From NCBI RefSeq assembly GCF_038502225.1, contig NC_091292.1, forward strand, positions 52,499,006-52,563,005: a DNA stretch of 64,000 bases, written 5' to 3'. This DNA is from Cherax quadricarinatus (lineage: Eukaryota > Arthropoda > Malacostraca > Decapoda > Parastacidae). A program made the translations under genes and the position numbers. Positions 1 to 11,435 of the stretch are shown one piece after another. The notes under the pieces are model-generated. The model was not told the DNA's origin. It did no database searches and saw only the letters and a list, made by a program, of their open reading frames with translations. Every line of letters begins with the position of its first letter. Positions within the stretch are counted from its first letter, which is position 1.

Positions 1-1016
1 AGCTAGAAAACTTCCCCATGCCCTTCCCGACGAACATAATAACTGAACTGATAAAACTCTGTGTTAGTGATTGTAACAGAGTTTTATCAATTCAATTATT
101 GAAGGGAAATACTATGCTCAAAAACAAGGCATGGCAATGGGAAATCCTCTCAGCCCCTTACTCAGCAACTTGTATATGGAATTCTACGAAACTGAACTTG
201 TTAAAGACATTCTCTCAGACAAAACCAGGTGGTTCAGATATGTAGATAATCTTTGCCTATGCCCTAGGGATCACAACATTGATGAGTGCCTACCTAGACT
301 CAGTGGTCTAGTACCTTCAATTAAGTTCGCCACAGAACATGAAATAAAGAGCATTGTTCCCCGAAGTACCTTCCATTAAGTTCGCCACAGAACATGAAAT
401 AAACAACACTTTGCCGTTCCTAGATGTTTTAATCCATCGTGTTGACGGGAAATTCAAATTTACGGTCTATGGGAAGTCCATCAATGTGTCGTCATACAAG
501 CATTACTATTCCAATCATGAATTTTGGGTAAAAAAGAGTGTGTTCCTTACAATATTTTTGAGAACCTTGTGCATCTGCAGTCCAGAGTATTCAGTGGATG
601 AAATCAGCAAGATATTCAACATAGTCACAAACTGAGATACTCTACAGATTTTGTTGAGAAGGCAGTAATGTCATCAAGGAAGACTTTCTACAGGACTGTA
701 CCTAAGGAAGTGATTGCCAGCAAAAATGCACTAGTTTTATCACACAGTGAGAAACTGGTCTATCTGTGCGAGACATTAAAAAAGATTAATATAAACCTTG
801 CTTTCAAAAACGTTGGGACAGTGAAACAGAGGTTGATTAAAAACACACCCTGTAACAAAGTTGGTGGGGTTTACAAGGTGCCATGCACCCAGTGTCCTCT
901 CTCATATATTGGTCAAACAGGTAAACCTCTGGAAACCAGAACAGCCCAACATAATTTCTCAATCAGGATAGGGTAAGAGTCGAACACTATCTTTAACCAC
1001 GTCAGTTCCTGCAATC
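1..1016 (+). pseudogene. Penelope-like element, 3' part (RT end + GIY-YIG), broken
   Basis: This is the end of a Penelope-like retroelement open reading frame, running in from the window edge. Segment 131-379 reads GMAMGNPLSPLLSNLYMEFY, the RT motif typical of Penelope-like elements. It is followed by RWFRYVDN at the catalytic box, where families normally have YVDD, so the second aspartate is replaced by asparagine. Segment 354-635 continues with LPFLDVLIHR. Segment 668-976 carries a linker and the GIY-YIG endonuclease start (GGVYKVPC, then SYIGQTGKPLETR). Frames change several times: near 100, in a 55-bp tandem duplication (309-347 repeated at 364-402), before 660, and near 975. The real frame of the last segment extends upstream of its first Met to about 630. 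The element stops at about 1016, where a LINE fragment begins. RT plus GIY-YIG in this order is specific to Penelope-like elements. The copy cannot encode a working protein. Confidence 0.85.
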
Positions 1017-1190
1017 AGCCTTGGTTTCTCTTGCAGGATCCTGTTCTGCACAGTTTCTGTCTTGAAAATCAGTTTGACCACCCGATTTCTCCCCTTCGAG
1101 TACCCCCCAATTCTCTGAAAATTTACTCTCCGTCATGTCATCCTCACCTATATCTTTGATGATCTTTTCAAATGCTTGTTTTTCTTTCTG
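1017..1190 (-). pseudogene. Family-1 LINE ORF1 fragment
   Basis: Reverse-complemented, this stretch matches by eye the ORF1 segment at about 8035-8130 of the nearly full-length LINE copy. It has the same run of an AGAGAAT..GGGGG..ACTCGAAGGGGAGAAA core followed by the AACAGGATCCT..CAAGAGAAACC block. It is a short orphan with no adjoining endonuclease or RT. The position next to the truncated Penelope-like element suggests rearrangement or nested insertion. Confidence 0.65.
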
Positions 1191-1252
1191 TCATCTTTGA
1201 TTGTGTGTCCTTCCTTTGTTTTCCTGAAGCCTGTGTGTGTGTTAGTTATTCA

Positions 1253-1290
1253 GTTACCAGTTGTCAAAAGCACTTGTCAGTAGACACTTG
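1253..1290 (-). other. Conserved distal element beyond LINE 3' tail (copy 1)
   Basis: A segment of about 38 bp with the core CACTTGTC(A/G)(A/G)TAGACAC. It recurs at 4974-5010, 12077-12114 and, inverted, 59764-59802. Here it lies on the 3' side of the minus-strand LINE 1431-4025, separated from it by a (TG)n tract. Function unknown. Confidence 0.7.
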
Positions 1291-1310
1291 GCCTGTTGTT
1301 AATAGTTTGT

Positions 1311-1430
<120 letters not shown>

Positions 1431-4025
1431 CTCACCTAGCTGTGGCTGCAGGGATTCGAGTCGTGTGTACTCACCTAATTGTACTCACCTAATTGTGGTT
1501 GCAGGGGTCGATACTCAGCTCCTGGCCCCGCCTCTTCACTGATCGCTACTGGGTCCTCTCTCTCTCTGCTTCCTGAGCTTTGTCATACCTCTTCTTAAAA
1601 CTATGTATGGTTCCTGCCTCCACTACTTCACTTGCTAGGCTATTCCACTTGCTGACAACTCTATGACTGAAGAAATACTTCCTAACGTCCCTGTGACTCG
1701 TCTGAGTCTTCAGCTTCCAGTTGTGACCCCTTGTCCCTGTGTCCCCTCTCTGGAACATCCTATCTCTGTCCACCTTGTCTATTCCCCACAGTATCTTGTA
1801 TGTCGTTATCATGTCTCCCCTGACCCTTCTGTCCTCCAGTGTCGTCAGTCCGATTTCCCTTAACCTTTCCTCGTACGACATTCCCTTGAGCTCTGGGACT
1901 AGCCTTGTTGCAAACCTTTGTACTTTCTCTAACTTCTTGACGTGCTTGGCCAGGTGTGGGTTCCAGACTGGTGCTGCATACTCCAGTATGGGCCTAACAT
2001 ACACAGTGTACAGTGTCTTGAACGATTCCTTATTAAGGTATCGGAACGCTATTCTCAGGTTTGCCAGGCGCCCGTATGCTGCAGCAGTTATTTGGTTGAT
2101 GTGTGCCTCCGGTGATGTGCTCGATGTTATGGTCACCCCAAGGTCTTTCTCCCTGAGTGAGGTATGTAGTCTTTGTCAACCTAGCCTATACTCTGTCTGC
2201 GGTCTTCTTTGCCCCTCCCCAATCTTCATGACTTTGCATTTGGCTGGATTGAATTCGAGAAGCCAGTTACTGGACCACATGTCCAGCCTGTCCAGGTCTC
2301 TTTGCAGTCCTGCCTCATCCTCGTCCGATTTAATTCTTCTCATCAACTTCACATCATCTGCGAACAGGGACACTTCAGAGTCTATTCCTTCCATCATGTC
2401 GTTCACATATATCAAAAATAGCACTGGTCCTAGAACTGACCCCTGTGGGACCCCGCTCGTAACAGGCGCCCACTGTGATACCTCTTCACGTACCATGACT
2501 CGTTGCTGCCTCCCTGTTAGGTATTCCCTTATCCATTGCAGTGCCCTCCCTTTTACATGCGCCTGATCCTCCAGCTTCTGCACTAATCTCTTGTGGGGAA
2601 CTGTGTCAAAGGCCTTCCTGCAGTCTAGGAAAACGCAATCTACCCACCCCTCTCTCTCGTGTCTTACTTCTGTTACCTTGTCATAAAACTCCAGGAGGTT
2701 TGTGATACAGGATTTGCCTTCCATGAACCCATGCTGGTTTTCATTTATAATCTTGTTCCTTTCCAGGTGTTCGACCACTCTCCTCCTGATAATCTTCTCC
2801 ATGACTTTGCACACAATACATGTCAGAGACACAGGTCTGTAGTTTAGTGCCTCGTTTCTGTTTCCTTTCTTAAATATGGGGACTACATTAGCTGTCTTCC
2901 ATTTCTCAGGTAGTTGCCCAGTTTCAAGGGATGTGTTGAAGATTGTGGTTAGAGGCACGCACAGCATCTCTGCTCCTTCTCTAAGGACCCATGGGGAGAT
3001 GTTGTCCGGTCCCATCGCCTTTGAGGTGTCAAGGTCACTTAAGAGCTTCTTCACCTCCTCCTCAGTTGTTCGTATGTCATCCAACACTTGTTGGTATATT
3101 CCCTCTTGATGTTCCCTTCTGTGCTGTCTTCCCACAGCCCTTCCTGTCTCTACTGTAAAAACTTCCTTAAATCTCCTGTTCAGCTCCTCACATACCTCCT
3201 GATCATTTCTTGTGAGTTCTCCACCTTCTGTCCTTAATCTGATCACCTGGTCTTTGACTGTTGTCTTCCTCCTGATGTGGCTATACAACAGTTTCGGGTC
3301 AGTCTTGATTCTCGATGCTATGTCATTTTCATACTGTCGCTGGGCCTCCCTCCTTACCTGTGCATACTCATTCCTGGCTCTGCGACTGATCTCCCTATTT
3401 TCGTGTGTTCTCTGCCTTCTGTACTTTTTCCATTCTCTATTGCACTTTGTTTTTGCCTCCTTACACCGTCGGGTAAACCAGGGGCTCGTTCTGGTCTTCC
3501 TGTTGTTACTGCTGCCCTTGGGAATAAACTTTTCCACTGCCTCCTTGCATTTTGTTGTTACATATTCCATCATTTCATTTACTGGCTTTCCTGCCAGTTC
3601 TCTGTCCCACTGGACCTCCCGTATGAAGTTCTTCAACCCTATGTAGTCCCCTCTTTTAAAGTCAGGCTTTTCCCATTCAACTCCTGTTATTCTCTCCACT
3701 TGCAGCTCTACTATGTATTCAAAGCACAGAACCACGTGGTCGCTAGCTCCTAGGGGACTCTCGTACTTGATGTCCTCAATGTCTGAACTGCCCAGGGTGA
3801 ACACAAGGTCCAATCTTGCTGGTTCATCCTCCCCTCTCACTCTGGTAGTGTCCTTAACATGTTGGTGCATGAGGTTTTCCAGCACCACGTCCAACATCCT
3901 GGCTCTCCATGTTTCGGGACCTCCATGTGGCTCCAGGTTTTCCCAGTCAATCTCCCTGTGGTTGAAATCCTCCATAACCAGCAACTTTGCTCTGCTGGAA
4001 TGAGCTCTTCTTGCCACCTCAGCAA
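1431..4025 (-). mobile_element. Family-1 CR1-like LINE, 5'-truncated
   Basis: A minus-strand non-LTR retrotransposon copy holding the second half of the endonuclease, the full RT and the C-terminal region. Its 3' end is typical of the family: a GGCGGGGCCAGGAGCTGAG box, CGACCCCTGCAACCACAATT, then two AATTAGGTGAGTA units leading into (CA)n. The 5' break falls where the intact sister sequence (near 23851) reads GCAAGTGTGTCC; here it runs straight into (TG)n. It is nearly identical by eye to the copy at 21294-23893, so the two share a recent source. Confidence 0.93.
1546..4017 (-). pseudogene. LINE ORF2 (partial endonuclease, RT, C-terminal), one stop
   Basis: The frame runs from 4017 (first Met, reading MARRAHSSRAKLLVM) to 1546. 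It contains the end of the APE-type endonuclease (DFNHREIDW, RLDLVFT, ASDHVV), the RT fingers (GPDNISPWVLREGA, NYRPVSLTCIVCKVMEKIIR), block A (VFLDCRKAFDTVPH), block B (SGVPQGSVLGPVLFL) and block C (LFADDVKL). The C-terminal domain has YVRPILEYAAPVWNPHL. One nonsense change breaks it: a GGA glycine codon in the sister copy is TGA here (2176-2178). The endonuclease motif GDFNH has become EDFNH. Otherwise the frame matches the uninterrupted copy at 21371-23863. The missing N-terminus includes the endonuclease asparagine and glutamate motifs, so it would not supply a complete endonuclease even without the stop. Confidence 0.93.
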
Positions 4026-4098
4026 GTGTGTGTGTGTGTGTGTGTGCTCACCTAGCTGTGGCTGCAGGGATTCGAGTCGTGTGTGTGTGTGTGTATGT

Positions 4099-4196
<98 letters not shown>

Positions 4197-4205
4197 ATGT
4201 GTGAG
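4026..4205. repeat. (TG)n tracts with nested LINE 3'-tail fragment
   Basis: Two TG tracts (4026-4046 and about 4080-4205, with TA and CA interruptions) surround a 33-bp piece of family-1 3' tail at 4047-4079 (plus strand CTCACCTAGCTGTGGCTGC...). The same tail variant, including GCAGGGATTCGAGTCGTG, occurs at 1431-1465. Confidence 0.92.
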
Positions 4206-4295
4206 ATTGTATGGGGGGAGGGGTGGGTTGTACAGGTCCTGGGGCACCCATCCACAACCAGTGGCCACACCCACACCATGCCCACCACCTACATG

Positions 4296-5050
<755 letters not shown>

Positions 5051-5414
5051 GTTTCATGAAGCACCTCTAGAGTACTCGGAGCGGGTCATAACTTGGCGCT
5101 ACTGGCAAGGCAGCTGTGACTTACTCACTAGTTTATATTCGGATGGGTTTAGGGAGAGGTCAAGATTCACTCCATGTACTCAAATTTTTCTGGTATGTTT
5201 TCGGACATATTCTGTTGTACTAGCGCCTGTGTACTTTGGTCCAAGGAAAACTAGCAAAAATCCCAACTGCTATGATTACCGACCATCCACACAAGCTCGC
5301 CATTTTCTCGTAACTCCTTCTCCTTCCCTTAAATAAACTCTCCTATAACCTTTTTTTTCCTCCTTTAACCGCTTCCACTTTCCCCTCTCATAACCTGCTC
5401 ATTCAACTTAACAT
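5051..5414. other. Unassigned spacer
   Basis: No convincing coding frame, LINE motif or repeat recognised. It is pyrimidine-rich towards the right end, leading into the 12-bp array. Confidence 0.5.
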
Positions 5415-5808
5415 TACGCCTTTCTCTTATGCTTTCTCTGATACTTTCTCTGATTCTTTCTCTGATACTTTCTATGATACTTTCTATGATACTTTCTATG
5501 ATACTTTCTCTGATACTTTCTCTAATACTTTCTTTGATACTTTCCATTACACTTTCTCTGATACTTTCCCTGATACTTTCTCTGATACTTTCTATGATAC
5601 TTTCTCTGATACTTTATCTGATACTTTCTCTGATACTTTCTATGATACTTTCTATTATACTTTCTATGATACTTTCTATGATACTTTCTCTGATACTTTC
5701 TCTGATACTTTCTCTGATACTTTCTATGATACTTTCTTTGATACTTTCTCTGATACTTTCTATGATACCTTCTCTGATACTTTCTCTGATACTTTCTCTG
5801 ATGCTTCT
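5415..5808. repeat. 12-bp minisatellite, unit TCTGATACTTTC
   Basis: About 33 tandem copies of a 12-bp unit, TCTGATACTTTC, with frequent TCTATGAT, TTTGAT and ATTATAC variants. The unit is a multiple of three, so long open frames exist on both strands (leucine/isoleucine/serine repeats on plus, ESIRESIRE on minus). These come from composition and are not genes. Confidence 0.95.
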
Positions 5809-5814
5809 CTTACA

Positions 5815-6105
5815 GTATTGAAGGAAACAATGGAGAAGGGTTAAAGAGTAACCAGGTAAGCCTCCCTAATCTCTAATTATACCAACAGTCACCACCCACA
5901 CAGTCATAACAACAAGAATAAAGCGACCCATTACAAGTGAACTCCAGAAAACAATCAGAAATTAGACTAAAGGTCACAAGTGTTTGCACGAGCAAGTTGC
6001 TCCTACAGCTGGAGAAACTTAGCTGGCACGCCTAACAAGATTTCACTTTTAGACGACCTTTACATCTCTCTCTCTCTCTGAGACACACACACACACAAAC
6101 ACATG
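5815..6105. other. Unassigned spacer
   Basis: Mixed-composition sequence ending in short (TC)n and (AC)n runs at about 6067-6100. No feature recognised. Confidence 0.45.
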
Positions 6106-6245
6106 GCTCATGCAACTAGGAGAGAGAGAGAGGGAACCCAGTAACGGTCAGCAGTGGCAGGACCAGGAGCTAAGATTCGACCTCTGCGAGTACATGCATG
6201 CACGCCCACATACACGCTCGAGCAAATACACACATAACAACGACA
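6106..6245 (+). mobile_element. Decayed family-1 LINE 3'-tail remnant
   Basis: Plus-strand sequence resembles the family 3' UTR in order: GCTCATG, a GAGAGAGAGAG run, CAGTAACGGTCAGCAG, GGACCAGGAGCTAAGATTCG, then ACCTCTGCGAGTAC. The match is degenerate and short. Confidence 0.45.
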
Positions 6246-6261
6246 AGGGGAAAAAAAAACT

Positions 6262-7765
6262 TTTGATGGAGCTAGATACATCAAAGGGAATGAGCTCTGA
6301 CAAGGTGTCACCATAGATCTGCAAGAGGAAGAAGTAACACTGCCTGAATCACTAGTTATGAACTACAACAAGTCACTGGATACGGAAAAGTTGCCTGAGA
6401 TCTAAAAGATAGGAATGTGAGTCCCTATATTTAAGAGAAGAGACAGGCAGGAACTGTTGAGTTACATACCAGTTTTTCTGACATGATTATCATGCAAGGA
6501 AATAGAGAAGATTATCAGGAGATAATTTAGGAGAGTGGTTGAACACTTGGACAGAAGTGCTTTCTTAAACAATAACCTGCATGAGTTACGAGAAAGCAAG
6601 TTTTGTATTACCGACCTCTTGAAGCTCTGTAACAAAGTAACAAATGTGAGACAGGGATTGATGGATTGCATTTTTTTGGAGTGCAGGACAGCATTTAATA
6701 CTGTACCCTACAAGAAACTGGAGCAAAAATTTGAAGTGAAGGCAGGAACAGGAGGGAAAGTTCTTTGGTGGATAAAACAAAGGCAGGAAACAGTGAGTAT
6801 CAAGGGAGAAAGACGTCAGAATGGGGAAGAGTAACTAGCGGGGCTCCGCAAGGATCAGTACTGTTTTTTCGTAATGTAAATAACATTCCAAATGGGATGA
6901 AATCAGATGCATCCCTGTTTGATGATGATGTGAAATTAACGAAGAGAATAAAAAAAAACATACGAGGTGAAGAAAGTCTTTAAATGGATTTAGACAAGTT
7001 GCGAGATGCGTTGGATAAGTGGCTGCTTGAGCTCAATCCCAAAAATATGAGGTTATGAAGAGTGGAGAAAGGGAATTAAGACCGGACACGGAGTTCAGAA
7101 TCAGGGGACAGAGGCTGCAAACCTCACTGGGGTGAGCATAGTGCCTTGTATATCGAATGAGGCTCCTATCAGCCGAATAACCTCTGTAGCCAATGTTCGT
7201 CTAGCAAATCTAAAGTAGCATTCAGTAATCTCAAAAAGTCATTCCGGGCCGTTTATGCGACATTTGTCATGCCTATCTTGGAGTCTGCAGCACCAGTATG
7301 GAACCCACACCTCAAAAAGCAAGTTAAGACACTGGAGAAAGTGCAGAAGTATGCTTGTTCAAGAGCTAAGAACAATTATCTACGAGGAGAGGCTAACGGA
7401 ATTTAATCTAACGACAAAGGAGAAGAGCTGACCCAGGGAAGACATGATAATATACAAAATATTCAGAGAAACTGCTAGGGTAGATAGGAACATACTGCTA
7501 GAGAGGCGAGAAACACGTACACGAGGACACAGCTGGAAGTTAAAGGTAAAGATGACTCACAGTTATGTCAGGAAGAATTTCTTCAGTCTAAGGGTCGTCG
7601 GGAAGTGGAATAATCTCGATGAAGAAGTGGTTGAGATAGGCTCTATGCATAGCTTAAAGAGCAGGTACGATAGGATGGAGAGAATTTGGCAAGCAGCAAG
7701 TTAAGAGATAAGACTCGACCTCTGCAACCATATAATGGTGAGTACATACAGGTTAGTACACACAC
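6262..7765 (+). mobile_element. Degenerate family-1 LINE copy (RT to 3' tail)
   Basis: Plus-strand remnant of ORF2. Recognisable pieces are MELDTSKGMSSDKVSP at 6267-6316 (compare ELDTSKAMGPDNISP), VVEHLDRSAFLNNNLHELRE near 6535, CIFLECRTAFNTVPYKKLEQ near 6666, GAPQGSVLFFRNVNN near 6840, LFDDDVKLTKRIKK near 6920 (FADD changed to FDDD), and the C-terminal MIIYKIFRETARVDR near 7444 to 7704. Many frameshifts and stops are present. The 3' tail at about 7710-7765 still has GACTCGACCTCTGCAACCAT, GGTGAGTACA and TTAGTACACACA, then leads into (CA)n. This copy is clearly older than the neighbouring ones. Confidence 0.85.
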
Positions 7766-7776
7766 GCACGACTGCG

Positions 7777-7778
<2 letters not shown>

Positions 7779-7823
<45 letters not shown>
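7779..7823. repeat. (CA)n microsatellite
   Basis: A pure CA tract joining the 3' tail of the decayed LINE on the left to the 5' end of the nearly full-length LINE on the right, both on the plus strand. Confidence 0.97.
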
Positions 7824-7825
<2 letters not shown>

Positions 7826-7879
7826 GAAAAATCAAGGGAGAAACTGACCACATACAGGCAGGATCCAGAGTCACAGAGG

Positions 7880-8401
7880 GTGAGGCAATGGGAGGAAGAA
7901 AGGGCAAAATCAGTGTTTATCCATGGGCTTCAGGAGAGAGAGGAAAGGACACACACTGAAAGGCAGCAGGAAGAAAGAAAGGAGATTGAGAAAATCATCA
8001 CGGAAATAGGTGAAGAGATGGACGAGATTGTAAATTTTCAGAGAATAGGGGGATACTCGAAGGGGAGAAACCGACCAATCAAGCTGATTCTCAGGACGGA
8101 AACAGTGTGGAACAGGATCCTCCAAGAGAAACCACGATTGAAATACTCGGAAGAGTACAAGAGGGTATTCCTAGACAGAGACAGAACAAAATCAGAACGA
8201 CAGCAGCTGAGGGAGAGGACAAAAAAGCGAAAGGAGCTAGGAAAAGAGACAAGGATGGAACCAGCAGAGGTCAGTCAGAGCAGAACAGAACAGCAAGGGC
8301 AAGCACACGCACAACTATTCTCAGAACCATACAACCTATCACACCATCCCAACATACACTACAATCCATACCCACAGCCTCCACCCAACACCGAGCTATA
8401 G
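7880..8401 (+). CDS. LINE ORF1 protein, RRM-like type (putative RNA-binding)
   Basis: A 173-residue open frame, first Met MRQWEEERAKSVFIHGLQE. An in-frame reading continues upstream of this Met to the CA repeat, so the true start is uncertain. Visible order: a VFIHGLQE strand, a charged helical stretch (ERQQEERKEIEKIITEIGEE), then FQRIGGYSKGRNRPIKLIL, RILQEKPRLKYSEEYKRV and FLDRDRTKSERQQLRERTKK. From established knowledge, this strand-helix pattern with RIG...RPIKL and a late D-R-T-x-x-ER helix is found in ORF1 proteins of many invertebrate LINEs with an RRM-like fold. RNA binding is inferred. The C-terminal third is a proline/glutamine-rich linker ending HYNPYPQPPPNTEL. The stop is followed 11 nt later by the first Met of ORF2, in a different frame. 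It may be 5'-truncated. Confidence 0.7.
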   Translation: MRQWEEERAKSVFIHGLQEREERTHTERQQEERKEIEKIITEIGEEMDEIVNFQRIGGYSKGRNRPIKLILRTETVWNRILQEKPRLKYSEEYKRVFLDRDRTKSERQQLRERTKKRKELGKETRMEPAEVSQSRTEQQGQAHAQLFSEPYNLSHHPNIHYNPYPQPPPNTEL

Positions 8402-8412
8402 AATCCCACAGT

Positions 8413-11320
8413 ATGCCACCAGGTCTCCCACCCTCACAGGCCCCCCAAACCACAGTGTTGGAAAGGAAACTGAAGGTATGGTACACAAACGCTGATGGAA
8501 TAACAAATAAGTGGGAGGAGTGGCATGAAAGAGTCAAAGAAGCATCACCGGACATCATAGCTCTCACAGAAACCAAGCTTACAGGTATGATAACAGATGC
8601 CATCTTTCCAACGGGATACCAAATCCTGAGGAAAGACAGAGGTAACAGGGGGGGTGGAGGAATGGCGTTGCTGATCAAAAATCGCTGGAATTTTGATGAG
8701 CTGGAGAGAGGAGACAGCGGAGAAGAAAGTGATTACATAGCGGGAACACTTCACTCTGGAGGTCCCAAGGTAGTAATAGCAGTGATGTATAACCCACCAC
8801 AGAACAGCAGGAGGCCAAGGCAAGAGTACGACGAGAGCAATAGAGCGATGGTTGACACACTGGCTAGAGTGGCTGGAAGAGCTCATGCATGCAGGGCAAA
8901 GCTCCTGATCATGGGTGACTTTAACCACAAGGAGATCGATTGGGAGAACTTGGACCCACATGGGGGCCAAGATACATGGAGGGCTAAGATGATGGAGGTG
9001 GTACTGGAAAACTTCATGTGCCAACACGTAAGGGACACTACAAGAGAGAGAGGAGAGGATGAACCAGCAAGGCTGGACTTAGTATTCACCTTGAATAGTG
9101 CAGATATCGAGGACATCACATATGAAAGACCCCTTGGGGCCAGTGACCATGTGGTTTTAAGCTTCGAATACACAGTAGAGCTACAAGTGGAGGGAGAAGC
9201 AGGAAGGCCAGGACGAATGAAGTCAAACTACAAGAAAGGGGACTACACAGGAATGAGGAACTACCTGAACGGGGTTCAGTGGGACAGAGAACTGGCAGGG
9301 AAGCCAGTTAATGAGATGATGGAATATGTAGCAACAAAATGCAAGGAGGCTGAGGAGAGGTTTGTGCCCAAGGGTAACAGGAATAATGAAAAAGCCAGGA
9401 TGAGCCCATGGTTTACCCAAAGGTGCAGGGAGGCAAAAACCAAGTGTGCTAGGGAATGGAAGAAATATAGAAGGCAAAGGACCCAGGAGAATAAGGAGAA
9501 CAGTCGTAGAGCCAGAAACGAATATGCACAGATAAGAAGGGAGGCCCAAAGACAATATGAAAATGACATAGCAGCGAAAGCCAAATCTGACCCGAAACTG
9601 TTGTACAGCCACATCAGGAGGAAAACAACAGTCAAGGACCAGGTAATCAGGCTAAGGAAGGAAGGAGGAGAGACAACAAGAAATGACCGTGAAGTATGTG
9701 AAGAACTCAACAAGAGATTCAAAGAAGTGTTCACAGAGGAGACAGAAGGGACTCCAGAAAGACGGAGAGGTGGGGCACAACACCAAGTGCTGGACACAGT
9801 GCACACAACAGAGGAAGAAGTGAAGAGGCTTCTGAGTGAGCTAGATACCTCAAAGGCAATGGGGCCAGATAACATCTCCCCATGGGTATTGAGAGAGGGA
9901 GCAGAGGCGCTATGTGTACCCCTAACAACAATATTCAATACATCTATCGAAACAGGGAGATTGCCTGAGGCATGGAAGACAGCAAATGTAGTCCCAATCT
10001 TTAAAAAAGGAGACAGACATGAAGCATTAAACTACAGACCAGTGTCGCTGACATGTATAGTATGCAAAATCATGGAGAAGATTATCAGGAGAAGAGTGGT
10101 GGAACACCTAGAAAGGAACGATCTCATCAACAGCAGCCAACATGGTTTCAGGGACGGGAAATCCTGTGTCACAAACCTACTGGAGTTCTATGATATGGTG
10201 ACAGCAGTAAGACAAGAGAGAGAGGGGTGGGTGGATTGCATTTTCTTGGACTGCAAGAAGGCGTTTGACACAGTTCCACACAAGAGATTGGTGCAAAAAC
10301 TGGAGGACCAAGCAGGGATAACAGGGAAGGCACTACAATGGATCAGGAATACTTGTCAGGAAGACAGCAGCGAGTCATGGTACGTGGCGAGGTGTCAGAG
10401 TGGGCACCTGTGACCAGCGGGGTCCCGCAGGGGTCAGTCCTAGGACCAGTGCTGTTTCTGGTATTTGTGAACGACATGACGGAAGGAATAGACTCTGAGG
10501 TGTCCCTGTTTGCAGATGACGTGAAGTTGATGAGAAGAATTCACTCGATCGAAGACCAGGCAGAACTACAAAGGGATCTGGACAGGCTGCAGACCTGGTC
10601 CAGCAATTGGCTCCTGGAGTTCAATCCCACCAAGTGCAAAGTCATGAAGATTGGGGAAGGGCAAAGAAGACCGCAGACAGAGTACAGTCTAGGGGGCCAG
10701 AGACTACAAACCTCACTCAAGGAAAAAGATCTTGGGTGAGTATAACACCAGGCACATCTCCTGAAGCGCACATCAACCAAATAACTGCTGCAGCATATGG
10801 GCGCCTAGCAAACCTCAGAACAGCATTCCGACATCTTAATAAGGAATCATTCAGGACCCTGTACACCGTGTACGTTAGGCCCATATTGGAGTATGCGGCA
10901 CCAGTTTGGAACCCACACCTAGCCAAGCACGTGAAGAAACTAGAGAAAGTGCAAAGGTTTGCAACAAGACTAGTCCCAGAGCTAAGAGGTATGTCCTACG
11001 AGGTGAGGTTATGGGAAATCAACCTGACGACACTGGAGGACAGGAGAGATAGGAGAGACATGATAACGACTTACAAAATACTGAGAGGAATTGACAAGGT
11101 GGACAAAGACAGGGTGTTCCAGAGATTGGACACAGCAACAAGGGGACACAGTTGGAAGCTGAAGACACAGATGAATCACAGGGATGTTATTAAGTATTTC
11201 TTCAGCCACAGAGTAGTCAGGAAGTGGAATAGTTTGGGAAGAGATGTAGTGGAGGAAGGATCCATACATAGCTTTAAGCAGAGGTACGATAAAGCTCATG
11301 GTTCAGGGAGAGTGACCTAG
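8413..11320 (+). pseudogene. LINE ORF2 (endonuclease + RT), two 1-bp deletions
   Basis: I take Met 8413 as start because it is the first in-frame Met after the ORF1 stop; the open frame itself begins earlier (8107). The APE-type endonuclease is complete, with LKVWYTNADG (Asn26), DIIALTETKL (Glu53), GDFNHKEIDW (Asp169, Asn171) and ASDHVV (Asp245, His246). The RT has GPDNISPWVLREGA, NYRPVSLTCIVCKIMEK, QHGFRDGKSCVTNLLEF and block A FLDCKKAFDTVPH (Asp613). A one-base deletion near 10346 then shifts frame; sister copies have CAGAGAATAC where this has CAGGAATAC. Block B (SGVPQGSVLGPVLFL) and block C (LFADDVKLMRR) follow in the second frame. A second deletion near 10735 (TTGGG for TTGGGG) moves to a third frame with the C-terminal domain (YVRPILEYAAPVWNPHL), ending at TAG 11320. 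Few other defects are visible, which suggests recent insertion. Confidence 0.93.
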
Positions 11321-11435
11321 TGGCGACCAGTGAAGAGGCGGGGCCAGGAGCTTGGACTCGACCCCTGCAACCTCAACTAGGTGAGTATAACTAGGTGAGT
11401 ACACACACACACACTCACACACACGCACATAAAAG

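Larger units (their letters stand above)
7824..11400 (+). mobile_element. Family-1 CR1-like LINE, nearly full length
   Basis: The most complete family-1 copy on the plus strand. It carries ORF1 (7880-8401), ORF2 (from about 8413 to 11320) and the 3' UTR with GAAGAGGCGGGGCCAGGAGC, the CGACCCCTGCAACCTC box and two AACTAGGTGAGTA units running into (CA)n at about 11400. Both ends abut CA repeats. The left boundary lies at about the same element position as the right boundary of the minus-strand copy at 16267, so it may be the true 5' end, though both copies could be truncated alike. Two single-base deletions in ORF2 disable it. ORF2 motifs (GKSCVTNLLEF, AFDTVPH, GVPQGSVLGPVLF, FADDVKL) point to the CR1 group of the Jockey superfamily; phylogeny was not run. 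Confidence 0.92.

Noticed and set aside
1739..2566. Plus-strand open frames opposite the LINE ORF2 (275 codons here and again at 21564-22391)
   Set aside because: They are antisense shadows of a conserved RT frame and contain no recognisable domain. They recur only because the LINE copies recur.
5429..5821. Leucine/isoleucine/serine-rich open frame (130 codons), possible membrane peptide
   Set aside because: It is read from a 12-bp minisatellite, and the opposite strand is equally open.
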